From Euglena gracilis (taxonomy: Eukaryota; Euglenida; Euglenophyceae; Euglenales), in NCBI GenBank assembly GCA_039621445.1, contig CP154956.1, positions 75,678,192 to 75,742,191 of the forward strand: a stretch of 64,000 nt of DNA, in the 5' to 3' direction. This document shows, piece by piece, positions 41,852 through 53,190 of the stretch; position 1 is the stretch's first letter, and every line of letters starts with the position of its first letter. The notes below the pieces were generated by a model. It had not been told where the DNA came from and searched no databases. It saw only the letters and a list, made by a program, of their open reading frames with translations. The position numbers and the translations under genes were made by a program.

Positions 41852-44800
41852 GGCTCCGTGCGGATTCCTGTGGGTGCTCATCCTGGGGGTGATGCCGACC
41901 TGGTCGGCCCGACCTGTGGTCGGCCCGACCCCTGTTGGTGGGATACCGACCTCTGGGGGTGATGCCGACCTGGTCGGCCCGACCCCCAGAAATCCGCATT
42001 ACCCCCCCCACCTTTTGGAAATTTAAGCCCCCCCCCCCCTTCGTTTGAATAGGTCAATTGTTAAGTAAAGTAAAAATTTAATTAAAAAATTTTAATAACG
42101 TGACCCCCCACCCTATATGGCACCCCCTCGGGAGCGTTTTGACCCCCCTGGCGAGTATTAGGGGGGGGGTGACAATTAGGGGGGGGGGGGTTACTCAATT
42201 TACCCTACATGTCCATGGGTCCATGGGAAACCCCCCCTAATTCTTGGGTGCAAGTCGACCTAACCCTATCCCTTTCATTAACAAAATCAACACCTTTTAT
42301 CCGCCAACCCCTTTTCGGGTGCAAGTCGACCTAACCCTATCCCTTTCATTAACAAAATCAACACCTTTTATCCGCCAACCCCTTTTCGGGTGCAAGTCGA
42401 CCTAACCCTATCCCTTTCATTAACAAAATCAACACCTTTTATCCGCCAACCCCTTTTCGGGTGCAAGTCGACCTAACCCTATCCCTTTCATTAACAAAAT
42501 CAACACCTTTTATCCGCCAACCCCTTTTCAGGTGCAAGTCGACCTAACCCTATCCCTTTCATTAACAAAATCAACACCTTTTATCCGCCAACCCCTTCTC
42601 GGGTGCAAGTCGACCTAACCCTATCCCTTTCATTAACAAAATCAACCCCTTTTATCCGCCAACCCCTTCTCGGGTGCAAGTCGACCTAACCCTATCCCTT
42701 TCATTAACAAAATCAACCCCTTTTTTTCCTGCCAACCCCTTCTCGGGTGCAAGTAGACCTAACCCTATCCCTTTCATTAACAAAAAAACCCCTTTTATCT
42801 GGCAACACCTTTTATCTGCCAACCCCTTCTCGGGTGCAAATCGACCTAACCCTATCCCTTTCATTAACAAAATAAACCCTCTTTATCCGCCAACCCCTTT
42901 TCGGGTGCAAGTCGACCTAACCCTATCCCTTTCATTAACAAAATCAACCCGTTTTAACTGCCAACCCCTTTTCGGGTGCAAGTCGACCTAACCCTATCCC
43001 TTTCATTAACAAAATAAACCCTTTTTTCTTCCAACCCCCTTTATCTGCCAACCCCTTTTCGGGTGCAAGTCGACCTAACCCTATCCCTTTCATTAACAAA
43101 ATAAACCCCTTTTATCTACCAACCCCTTTTCGGGTGCAAGTCGACCTAACCTTATCCCTTTCATTAACAAAATAAACCCCCTTTATCCGCCAACCCCTTT
43201 TCGGGTGCAAATAGACCTAACCCTATCCCTTTCATTAACAAAAAAACCCTTTTATCTGGCAACCCCTTTTATCTGCCAACCCCTTCTCGGGTGCAAATCG
43301 ACCTAACCCTATCCCTTTCATTAACAAAATAAACCCCCTTTATCCGCCAACCCATAATTCTTGGGTGCAAGTCGACCTAACCCTATCCCTTTCATTAACA
43401 AAATCAACCCCTTTTATCCGCCAACCCCTTTTCGGGTGCAAGTCGACCTAACCCTATCCCTTTCATTAACAAAATCAACCCCTTTTACCTGCCAACCCCT
43501 TCTCGGGTGCAAGTAGACCTAACCCTATCCCTTTCATTAACAAAAAAACCCCTTTTATCTGGCAACACCTTTTATCTGCCAACCCCTTTTCGGGTGCAAG
43601 TCGACCTAACCCTATCCCTTTCATTAACAAAATAAACCCCTTTTATCTGCCAACCCCTTCTCAAGTCGATCTAACCCTATCCCTTTCATTAACAAAATAA
43701 CCCCCTTTTATCTGACAACCCCTTCTCAAGTCGACCTAACCCTATCCCTTTCATTAACAAAATAAACCCCTTTTATCTACCAACCCCTTTTCGGGTGCAA
43801 GTCGACCTAACCCTATCCCTTTCATTAACAAAATAAACCCCCTTTATCCGCCAACCCCTTTTCGGGTGCAAATAGACCTAACCCTATCCCTTTCATTAAC
43901 AAAAAAAACCCTTTTATCTGGCAACCCCTTTTATCTGCCAACCCCTTCTCGGGTGCAAATCGACCTAACCCTATCCCTTTCATTAACAAAATAAACCCCC
44001 TTTATCCGCCAACCCATAATTCTTGGGTGCAAGTCGACCTAACCCTATCCCTTTCATTAACAAAATCAACCCCTTTTATCCGCCAACCCCTTTTCGGGTG
44101 CAAGTCGACCTAACCCTATCCCTTTCATTAACAAAATCAACCCCTTTTACCTGCCAACCCCTTCTCGGGTGCAAGTAGACCTAACCCTATCCCTTTCATT
44201 AACAAAAAAAACCCTTTTATCTGGCAACACCTTTTATCTGCCAACCCCTTTTCGGGTGCAAGTCGACCTAACCCTATCCCTTTCATTAACAAAATAAACC
44301 CCCTTTATCTGCCAACCCCTTCTCAAGTCGATCTAACCCTATCCCTTTCATTAACAAAATAACCCCCTTTTATCTGACAACCCCTTCTCAAGTCGACCTA
44401 ACCCTATCCCTTTCATTAACAAAATAAACCCCTTTTATCTACCAACCCCTTTTCGGGTGCAAGTCGACCTAACCTTATCCCTTTCATTAACAAAATAAAC
44501 CCCCTTTATCCGCCAACCCCTTTTCGGGTGCAAATAGACCTAACCCTATCCCTTTCATTAACAAAAAAAACCCTTTTATCTGGCAACCCCTTTTATCTGC
44601 CAACCCCTTCTCGGGTGCAAATCGACCTAACCCTATCCCTTTCATTAACAAAATAAACCCCCTTTATCCGCCAACCCATAATTCTTGGGTGCAAGTCGAC
44701 CTAACCCTATCCCTTTCATTAACAAAATCAACCCCTTTTATCCGCCAACCCCTTTTCGGGTGCAAGTCGACCTAACCCTATCCCTTTCATTAACAAAATC

Positions 44801-45351
44801 AACCCCTTTTACCTGCCAACCCCTTCTCGGGTGCAAGTAGACCTAACCCTATCCCTTTCATTAACAAAAAAACCCCTTTTATCTGGCAACCCCTTTTATC
44901 TGCCAACCCCTTTTCGGGTGCAAGTCGACCTAACCCTATCCCTTTCATTAACAAAATAAACCCCTTTTATCTGCCAACCCCTTCTCAAGTCGACCTAACC
45001 CTATCCCTTTCATTAACAAAATAACCCCCTTTTATCTGACAACCCCTTCTCAAGTCGACCTAACCCTATCCCTTTCATTAACAAAATAACCCCCTTTTAT
45101 CTGACAACCCCTTTTCGGGTGCATGTTGATCTCGTCTTTTGGAAACCTGGGGGGGGGGGGGCTTAAATTTCCAAAAGGGGGGGGGGGGGGGTAATGCAGA
45201 TTCCTGGGGGTGATACCGACCTGGTCGGTATCACCCCCAGGGGTAGTTATCGACCTGGTCGGCCCGACCATGGTCGGGCCGACCAGGTGGTCGGGCCGAC
45301 CAGGTCGGCATCACCCCCAGGATGAGCACCCACAGGAATCCGCCCGGGGCC
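41852..45351. mobile_element. 3.5-kb Mutator-like element carrying a satellite, 9-bp duplication CCTAGCAGG
   Basis: The ends are GGCTCCGTGCGGATTCCTG and the complement of GGCCCCGGGCGGATTCCTG. CCTAGCAGG flanks both sides (41843-41851 and 45352-45360). Inverted terminal blocks of about 150 bp (41852-42005 and 45185-45351) hold GGTCGGGCCGACC-type palindromes and GGGGGTGATGCCGACC. Nearly all of the interior is a 71-bp satellite. The outside joins to a CCTGCCCCTAGCAGG repeat whose uninterrupted copy is at 21187-21460. No protein was recognised. Confidence 0.88.
42242..45112 (+). repeat. 71-bp satellite array with higher-order structure
   Basis: About 40 monomers of roughly 71 bp. Each contains GGGTGCAAGTCGACCTAACC, CTATCCCTTTCATTAAC and a CCGCCAACCCC tail. 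Variant monomers recur in order: the rare junction CAACCCATAATTCTTGGG appears at about 43350, 44010 and 44675, a spacing of about 660 bp. This shows a higher-order repeat of roughly nine monomers. The start of the array, with near-identical simple monomers, lacks it. CCTAACCCTATCCC in each monomer looks telomere-like. Confidence 0.95.
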
Positions 45352-45559
45352 CCTAGCAGGCACCCCCCTCCGACCCCGGCGCCGAAGGCGCCGGGGGCCC
45401 GGAAAAGGCCATTTTCAATGAAAATTTTCTGGGTCCGGCCCGGACCCCTATCCCCCCCCCGGGGGGGGGTGTGCCTGCTAGGGGCAGGCACCCTATAGCA
45501 CCCACCCCCCCTCCCCCCCCCCCCCGGGTGGTAAGCACAAGCATGGTCCGGAGACCTAA

Positions 45560-45925
45560 TTTGAAGCCCTTGGAACGCCCCATCTACCGGTATTTTGATT
45601 TCCCCGCAACTCCCCGCTTAGCCCGAGATACGGCCGTTTTCGTCCCGGATGGCCGTTTTGTACACTTTTCCCACTGTTCGACTTAGCCGTTTTCGGGGGG
45701 TGGGGGGTCAAAAAATCGATGTTTTCAAAATTTCTCCAAAATGATGCAAAATCAAAGGAAATGTCCGGAGACATAAATTAAAGCCCTTGGAACGCTCTAT
45801 CTACTGGGATTTTGGTTTCCCCACAACTCCCCGCCCAGCCCGAGATATGGGCGTTTTTTGGCCAATTTGGGCCGTTTCAGGCCATTTTGTACACTTTTCC
45901 CTCTGTTCGCCTTAGCCGTTTTCGG
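45560..45925 (+). repeat. Dispersed repeat with GCCCGAGATA words
   Basis: Contains CGCCCCATCTACCGGTATTT, CCCCGCTTAGCCCGAGATAC and AATGTCCGGAGAC. Relatives in the same or inverse orientation are at 8040-8345, 17560-17740, 41640-41720 and 63470-63930. Non-coding. Confidence 0.65.
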
Positions 45926-45939
45926 CCAAAAAAGTCGAA

Positions 45940-46734
45940 AAAAATCGCAAAAATTTTTTTTTGCCCGAAACGATGTTTGTTGGCCTCCCGGACCCGGAAA
46001 ATTTGTTTTTGAGCCAAAAACGGGCGTTTTTCGACCCGCCGGCGCCCCATTTTGGGCCGCCGACCCATTGACTTTGGGTCAAAACCGGGTCAAAAAAGTC
46101 GAGAAAAATCGAAAAAAAATTTTTTGCCCGAAACCATGTTTTTTGGCCTCCCGGACCCAGAAAAACTGTTTTTGAGCCAAAAACGAGCGTTTTTCGACCC
46201 GCCGGCGCCCCGTTCTGGGCCGCCGACCCATTGACTTTGGGTCAAAACCGGGTCAAAAAAGTCGAAAAAAATCGAATTTTTTTTTGCCCAAAACGATGTT
46301 TTTTGGCCTCCCGGACCCGGAAAAACTGTTTTCGAGCCGAAAACGAGCGTTTTTCGACCCGCCGGCGCCCCGTTTTGGGCCGCCGACCCATTGACTTTGG
46401 GTCAAAACCGGGTCAAAAAAGTCGAGAAAAATCGAAAAAAAAAATTTTGCCCGAAACCATGTTTTTTGGCCTCCCGGACCCAGAAAAACTGTTTTTGAGC
46501 CAAAAACGAGCGTTTTTCGACCCGCCGGCGCCCCGTTCTGGGCCGCCGACCCATTGACTTTGGGTCAAAACCGGGTCAAAAAAGTCGAAAAAATCGAATT
46601 TTTTTTTTGCCCAAAACGATGTTTTTTGGCCTCCCGGACCCGGAAAAACTGTTTTCGAGCCGAAAACGAGCGTTTTTCGACCCGCCGGCGCCCCGTTTTG
46701 GGCCGCCGACCCATTGACTTTGGGTCAAAACCGG
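45940..46734 (+). repeat. 162-bp tandem array, split by the element at 46735
   Basis: Units of about 162 bp contain CATTGACTTTGGGTCAAAAC and CGTTTTTCGACCCGCCGGCG. GACTTTGGGTC recurs at about 46070, 46232, 46393, 46556 and 46715. The array resumes at 48830 after the inserted element. Plus-strand translations look repetitive and proteinaceous only because the period is a multiple of three. Confidence 0.88.
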
Positions 46735-48829
46735 GGCTCATTGCGGGAAATTGGTGATGGACTTTTTGGTGGTCGGTACCGACTAGTCGGTAGCGACTAG
46801 TCGGTACCGACTGTTGGTGATGGCCTACCGACCATTGGTGGTCGGGCCGACTAGTCGGCCCGACCACCAATTTTAAGTCCACCCCCCCCTCCAAAAAAGT
46901 TTTTAAGCCCCCCCCCCTCCAAAAAAAAATCATTGAAATATGAAGGAAAATGACTCGAAACCCACCCAAATGCCTTCAGAAACCCCCATTCGGGGGTCCA
47001 TTTGCCAAAAAAATTGGGTAATATGTTCTTTTTGCGCCAGTTCTGTGAAACTTGTCTTTGTCCAGGAGTCCAGTTGGACGGGGGGGGGTCCGGGGGGGGG
47101 GGGCGAACCCCCCCCCCCCCGGAGGAGGCCGTAGTAGGAGGGCCAAATCGTGCTCCCGAAGGAACCCCGATATGCGAACTACGCGCACCGTAAACAAAAC
47201 AGTACTAAGGCGCCTTCGGCGCCCTTGGTCGTCTAGCGGGGGGGGGCTGCCGCCCCCCCCCCCGCACCCCCCCCCGCCCTCCAATCACAAAATCTCCTCC
47301 GGTGCGTCACCGACACAGGCCCACCCACGCATGTAATGCCACTTGCACCCTAAACAAAACAGTCCTAAGGCGCCTTCGGCGCCCTTGGTCGTATAGCGGG
47401 GGGGGGCTGCCGCCCCCCCCCCGCACCCCCCCCCGCCCTCCAATAACAAAATCCCTCCGGGGGGTAACCGACCCAGGGCCAGGCGCGCATGTAATGCCAC
47501 GCGCACCGTAAACAAAACCGTCCTAAGGCGCCTTAGGCGCCCTTGGTAGTCTAGCGGGGGGGTGGGGCTGCCGCCCCCCCCCCCCGCACCCCCCCGCCCT
47601 CCAATAACACAATCCCCTCCGGGGGGTAACCGACCCAAGGGCCAGGCGCGCATGTAATGCCACGCGCACCGTAAACAAAACAGTCCTAAGGCGCCTTCGG
47701 CGCCCTTGGTCGTCTAGCGGGGGGGGGCTGCCCCCCCCCCCGCACCCCCCCCCCGCCCTCCAATAACAAAATCCCCTCCGGGGGGTAACCGACCCAAGGG
47801 CCAGGCGCGCATGTAATGCCACGCGCACCGTAAACAAAACAGTCCTAAGGCGCCTTCGGCGCCCTTGGTCGTCTAGCGGGGGGGGGGGGGGCTGCCGCCC
47901 CCCCCCCCGCACCCCCCCCCCCGCCCTCCAATAACAAAATCCCCTCCGGGGGGTAACCGACCCAAGGGCCAGGCGCGCATGTAATGCCACGCGCACCGTA
48001 AACAAAACAGTCCTAAGGCGCCTTCGGCGCCCTTGGTCGTCTAGCGGGGGGGGGGGGGGCTGCCGCCCCCCCCCCGCACCCCCCCCCCGCCCTCCAATAA
48101 CAAAATCCCTTCCGGGGGGTAACCGACCCAAGGGCCAGGCGCGCATGTAATGCCACGCGCACCGTAAACAAAACAGTCCTAAGGCGCCTTCGGCGCCCTT
48201 GGTCGTCTAGCGGGGGGGGGCTGCCGCCCCCCCCCCCGCACCCCCCCCCCCGCCCTCCAATAACAAAATCCCCTCCGGGGGGTAACCGACCCAAGGGCCA
48301 GGCGCGCATGTAATGCCACGCGCACCGTAAACAAAACAGTCCTAAGGCGCCTTCGGCGCCCTTGGTCGTCTAGCGGGGGGGGGGGGGGCCGCCCCCCCCC
48401 CCCCCGCACCCCCCCCGCCCTCCAATAAAAAAATCCCCTTGTGTGTGCAAGGCAAGGAAGGCCGAATCGTGCTCCTTATCTCCTGGACAAAGACAACTTT
48501 CACAGAACTGGCGCAAAAAGAAGATATTACCCAAAATTTTTTGCAGATGGACCCCCGAATGGGGGTTTCTGAAGGCATTTGGGTGGGTTTCGAGTCATTT
48601 TCCTTCATATTTGAATGAATTTTTTTTGGAGGGGGGGGGCTCAAAAACTTTTTTAGAGGGGGGGGGTGGACTTAAAATTGGTGGTCGCTAGCGACTAGTC
48701 GCTAGCGACCCTATCACCAATGGTCGGTACCGACTAGTCGCTAGAAAATGGTCGGTAGCGACCATGGTCGGTACCGACTAGTCGGTACCGACCACCAAAA
48801 AGTCCATCACCAATTTCTCGCTCGGGGCC
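46735..48829. mobile_element. Mutator-like element, 9-bp duplication CAAAACCGG
   Basis: The ends are GGCTCATTGCGGGAAATTGG and the complement of GGCCCCGAGCGAGAAATTGG. CAAAACCGG flanks both sides (46726-46734 and 48830-48838). The host is a tandem array whose neighbouring units show the intact target CAAAACCGGGTC. The inverted ends are about 340 bp and include palindromes GGTCGGTACCGACTAGTCGG and a shared tract GGTCCATTTGCC / TGAAACTTGTC. The interior is a ~165-bp tandem array. No transposase was recognised. Confidence 0.9.
47140..48440. repeat. ~165-bp tandem array with GGCGCC hairpins
   Basis: About eight units, each with GTAAACAAAACAGTCCTAAG, a GGCGCC-TTC-GGCGCC hairpin, CTTGGTCGTCTAGCGGGG, C and G runs, and GGGTAACCGACCCAAGGG. 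Its inverse relative is inside the element at 35802-37331 (three units, 36340-36900), so two different elements share the same interior repeat. Confidence 0.9.
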
Positions 48830-49433
48830 CAAAACCGGGTCAAAAAAGTCGAAAAAAAATCGAAAAATTTTTTTTGCCCGAAACGATGTTTTTTGGCCTC
48901 CCGCACCCAGAGAAACTGTTTTCGAGCCGAATACGAGCGTTTTTCGACCCGCCAGCGCCCTGTTTCTGGCACAAAACACATGGATTTCAGTCAAAAGAGC
49001 TCCATGGGGTGTGCCGGTATGTATGGAGGGGTCAATGAAGGGGTGGGTGCGCGCTTATCAAGAGCTCAGCACTATTCAAAACCTGGTTACCCCTACCCCC
49101 CCCCCTAATTGGCCACCTGGACCCCGTCCTTCATAGCCGTGAACCCCCGTAAACACCCGAATAAAGTCATTTTCCCTTGCAATGAGTAACCCCCCCCCCC
49201 CTAATTGGCCACCTGGGCTCTGGCCAATTAGGGGGGGGGGACAAATAGGGGGGGGGTCACGTTATGACTGTTTTAACCATGTAGGACAATGAATTTTGCC
49301 ATTTGGGGACCACAGGGGTGGATATCCAATTTTGGTGAAAATGGGCCCTGTTTTAGAAATAGAGTACCGTGCAGCGTGGAAAAATCTGATGAGGACCGCT
49401 GGTCGTCTGTTGAAAAGAGCTTTCGATCGAGGT

Positions 49434-49612
49434 ACCACCCCCCCCCCCCTTATTGTCCCACTGACCTGCCCCCGGGAGGCCCGACCGGACAATAAAGGGG
49501 GGGGGGGACAATAAAGGGGTACCAAAGGAATTTCATTAGCCGGGCCAAAAAAACCCCCCGTCGGCCGGGGCCCAGGGACAATAAAGGGGGGGGGACAATA
49601 AAGGGGGGGGGG
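49434..49612. mobile_element. ACAATAAAGGGG foldback element
   Basis: The ends CCACCCCCCCCC and GGGGGGTGG are inverted, each followed inward by TTATTGTCC / GGACAATAAA. Further ACAATAAAGGGG words and a CCCCGGCCGACGG palindrome lie inside. GGTA lies outside both ends. Uninterrupted relatives (1477-1490, GAGGGGTAAACTTGG) indicate a short GGTA or GTA duplication. Relatives are at 52470-52530 and 53300-53345. Confidence 0.6.
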
Positions 49613-49711
49613 GTGGTAACTTGGCACCCTAACGTTGCACGCACCCGAGATACGCTCGCGATCGTCGGGTTGGCCAGAATCTGAGTCGAAATTTGTGGTA
49701 ATTTTTGGTTA

Positions 49712-50512
49712 CAGTGCGGACAAAAATTACGGGAGACAAAAATTATGGGAAACCACCTCGATTTTCCCATATTTTTTCCCGTAATTTTTGTCCGGCGTAC
49801 CTTTCCTACGCCCTTCATATGTGGTGCCTCCAAAGAGGTTCGCAAAACACAAACCAAAGAGTGAAAGTCCCAATGGACAGAGAACACTGTCCAAGGCCTA
49901 AATGGGGCAAACTGCAGAGGTGTGGTCAGAAAAGCAACCATCACAGACATGGTCACCACACACAGGAGCAGTCCTCAGCTCCTTTGCAGCATCTTGGACT
50001 TGCTGCAACTCACTTGCACTAAGAATCCTCTTCCGCCCAGCCTTTGTGTGCTCATAATAGCGGTTATTCTTCTTCCAGAAGGATAACCAGCGGTCCACAG
50101 TGCTCCAAGCAAGCACCTTGGCCTTGTGTTCCCCCTTCTGGTGACGATCAATGGCACCTTTGATGCCAAATTGTCTAGCCCAGTCGGTCACAACTTTGGT
50201 ATATGTGTCATCCCAGATTGTCCGACTCCCACGTAATTCGGAGACTTCTTGCAAAACTGCACGGGGCAATGCCATGGAGTCCATTGCAAAAAAGATCTGC
50301 AAAAAAAAAGAATTTTCAAAAGGTGTTTTCGCTCAAAAAGAAAAAAATTGGAAAAAACTGAAAATTCATCTTCTGTTGTTTTCCAAAATGAAAATCTTCC
50401 CATGATTAATTTTTTCCAAAGCAAAATTTTCCCATAATTTTTTTCCCGCAATTTTTTTCCCGTAATTTTTGTCTCCCGTAATTTTTGTCTCCCATAAATT
50501 TTGTCTTCACTG
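49712..50512 (-). mobile_element. Tc1/mariner-type element with TA duplications
   Basis: Starts CAGTGCGGACAAAAATTACG and ends with the complement of CAGTGAAGACAAAATTTATG. TA is on both sides (49710-49711 and 50513-50514). GAGACAAAAATTA-type repeats recur inside both ends. The host is the 33059-33860 repeat family: the sequence either side joins to match 1551-1610 and the complement of 33380-33440, which have no insertion. At 801 bp it keeps only the N-terminal part of a transposase, so it is non-autonomous. Confidence 0.9.
49898..50302 (-). pseudogene. N-terminal fragment of a Tc1/mariner-like transposase
   Basis: The frame reads ALPRAVLQEVSELRGSRTIW, then a helix-turn-helix-like stretch KVLAWSTVDRWLSFWKKNNR, then AGRKRILSASELQQVQDAAK. 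Two HTH-like segments joined by a GRPR-like motif (here AGRKR) are typical of the paired-type DNA-binding part of Tc1/mariner transposases. The catalytic DDE/D region is absent: the frame ends near 49898, and about 190 bp remain to the element's end. The upstream Met codons at 50302 and 50284 are both plausible starts. Confidence 0.65.
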
Positions 50513-50774
50513 TATTTTTGGTTTAAAGATGCTGAATAAACCTTACAGAAACGATTTTTCTCTTCGAATCGACGACCTGAGGGGTCCTGGGGGGCACAAG
50601 AAATGTGAAATTAGGATTCCCTGGAACAGGAAATAAGGCTACCAGAAGGCTTGGCTGAATTTGGTGGTCATCACCAGAGCTTTCGATGCAAAGTGGCATT
50701 GCAGATGAGTGGTCGGAGATTGGTTCGAAACGCAGACTCAGGTCAGAGTCTGCGTTTAAGACGCAGTTATTTAA

Positions 50775-51290
50775 GCCGGCGTTTGAGACGCCGGGCTCAG
50801 GACAGAACCGGCGTCCCCCCCCATGGGCTTTCGGACGCCGGTTCTGTCCTAAAGCCCGGCGTTAGGAACGCCGGTTCTGTCCAAAGCCCGGCGTCCGGAT
50901 GTGGAGATTTTTTTCTACCAAAAAAAAGGACGACTGCGACCGCAGCACCAAAAATATCCTTGTCTGCAGAGGGATGGGACACAGAAATGCAGCGCGCCAG
51001 AATATGATTGATCAGTGGCGGCGGATGCTGAGTGGTTGTGAAGGTTGCAGGGAAAGGGGGAGGGTATTGCTAGGCATACAAGTTGCCACAGCCGTAGCGA
51101 TTACGGGGCAAAACGTATTGCCGGTAAGCGAACACATTACGATGGGGAAACAGAACGGGGTGCACCCTCGCAACGAGAGCAACACCAAGAGCCATACCGG
51201 GGGGGCATCCTTCGGACGGAACCGGCGTTTGGAACGCCGGGCTTTGGACAGAACCGGCGTCCGAGACCTCTTTTTTGTAGTAAAGGCTGT
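50775..51290. repeat. GACGCCGG-bounded repeat related to 28411-28800
   Basis: A triple GACGCCGG hairpin block (50775-50900) precedes a tract with GGCATACAAGTTGCCACAGC and CAAAACGTATTGCCGG. The tract corresponds to 28690-28770 and 29725-29800. A closing GACGCCGG hairpin is at 51220-51270. Non-coding. Confidence 0.6.
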
Positions 51291-52653
51291 GTTTATAAAG
51301 CAACATGGCTTTGGTCAAAGTCTGTGTTTCTCAACCTCGACGACGGACAGCAGACTGACGACAGATTTTTTTGGACAAAGCGAAGCTGAATTAGGATCCG
51401 CTGCACAGACCTAGGTCAGAAGGGCCGGAAACCTCGGAATCAGAATATGTGGCCGCCTGGCAGATTTTGGCCGCCGTCTGTGGCCTACCGAACTAGAATC
51501 CTTTCGGAATAGTGGTAACACTACCGTTAAACATGGGGAACATATGTGAAAGATGACAAAAGATTCACATTGTCTTCTTCTTTTGCTGCCCCATTTTGCC
51601 TCCATTTTTCCTGGTGCACTTTGTAACGTTGATGAAAATGCTCTGGGCGCTGCACCCACGACCCAGGAGTTCTTTGGTAGGCTCCAAAAAGTTGATGAGC
51701 ACCACACATGTTGCCTAACCTTGTATGGCGATGTTTTTGGGGAACCACCCTCTGGGCCACTTGGGCCAGAAAAAAACACCCTCACCCCCCTTCAAAGTGC
51801 CCCCCCCAGAGTGGCCAAAATTTTTTGCCGAAGGCGCCAAAGCCCAAAAATTGACCCCCACCCCTCCCTCACAACGGCCGTTTTGGCAAATTTGTCCCCC
51901 CCCCCTCAAAGTGGCCATTTTCTCTTGGCGCCAAATGCGCCAAAGCCCAAAAATTGACCCCCCCCCCCAAAGTGTCCCCTCCCTCACAATGGCCGTTTTG
52001 GCAAATTTGTTCCCCCCCCCCTCAATGTGGCCATTTTCTCTTGGCGCCGAAGGCGCCAGCCCAAAAAATGACCCCCCCCCCAAAGTCGTTTGTTTCTGCA
52101 TCATTGGGATGTTTCAGGGTCCAAATACTGTGAACACAGTTTTCTTGGTCGGAGCCCGTGTTTAGAAACACAGACTTTATGTCGAAAACTGTGTCCCAGT
52201 TGCCGGTTTGGGCTGTGACTGAACCAGCGTCCCAGGCCCTGGATTCATGCTCTGAAGGATCATGTTTGGGAAAGTGCATGCTGATCGATATTGGCATATT
52301 CCACATGTCTCATTCCATGTCGCCCTCGATCGAAAGCTCTTCTTCTCGAGGGCTTTCGGCAAATGGCCAGAATTAAGCCAGAGTCACAGAGCTCTTATTT
52401 TCGGCGATCGTGCAATCCAAAATTTGACATGTTGGTTGTCAAATCCCACAGTTCAAGTACCATAAACCACCCCCCCCCATTGTCCCCCCCCTTGTTGTTC
52501 CTGGGCCCCGCCGACAGAGGGTTTTTTTGTCAATGAAATTCCGGTACTTGTCTGTCAGTCGATCCACAGCAAAACAGGTCGATCCACACCAATTTTTGGC
52601 CTACTTGGACAGGGAAAGCACAAAAGAAGATACGGTTAGGGTCAGGGTTGTAA

Positions 52654-52989
52654 GGGGGTGGTTCGGGTCACGGGGGGGTCACGGGGGAGTCACGGGGGGA
52701 ACACCACATTTTTGGTGGCAAAATTGGGAATCGCCGATTCGGAATTTTTGGAGAAAAATTTCACAAATTAGGAATCCCCACACCTAAAATTAGGATTTTG
52801 ACGCCAAATTAGGAATCACCAAGCCCAATTTTGAAAAATTTACGCCTCAAAATTAGGAATCTGCCCTAGGATTTTGTCAAATTAGGCATCACCAGCCAAT
52901 ATTTTCCCGACAAAATTTCGCCGAAAAGGGTCCTTGTTCGGGGGTCACGGGGGGGGAGTCTCGGGGGGGGTCACGGGGGGAACACCCCC
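52654..52989 (-). mobile_element. CCCCCGTGACC-bounded miniature element, copy 1
   Basis: It is the reverse complement of 58165-58529. The edges are arrays of GTCACGGGGGG and the interior has several TTAGGAATC words (complement GATTCCTAATTT). Relatives with CCCCGCGTCCC edge arrays lie at 54680-55500. No coding capacity. Confidence 0.72.
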
Positions 52990-52994
52990 AAGGT

Positions 52995-53190
52995 AAGAGG
53001 GTTCGGGTTTTTGGGTTCAGGTCGGGTTAGGGTTAGGGTTAGGTCAACCCTAACCCTAACCCTAACCCGAACCCTATAACCCAAAAACCCTAACCCTATA
53101 AACCTGTAACCCCATAACCCTATAACCTTAACCCTATAACCGTATAATCCTATAACCCAAACCCAAAACCCTGACCCTAACCCTAACTAC
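52995..53190. repeat. Head-to-head TTAGGG / CCCTAA tract
   Basis: GGGTTAGGGTTAGGGTTAGG is followed after TCA by ACCCTAACCCTAACCCTAAC at 53028-53073, an inverted telomere-type repeat. Degenerate CCCTATAACC units then run to about 53190. Confidence 0.8.

Noticed and set aside
42242-45112. Regularly spaced repeats resembling a CRISPR array
   Set aside because: Repeats are contiguous 71-bp monomers with no variable spacers, inside a eukaryotic mobile element with target duplications. It is a satellite.
46050-46757. Repetitive protein with CFLASRTRKNCF units
   Set aside because: It follows the 162-bp tandem period (a multiple of three). The same sequence is non-coding in context and is cut by a transposon without frame preservation.
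47140-48440. Long Pro/Gly/Arg-rich open frames over tandem repeats
   Set aside because: They are translations of G/C runs and of a repeat with hairpins, open on several frames and both strands at once. No splice or start context and no domain.
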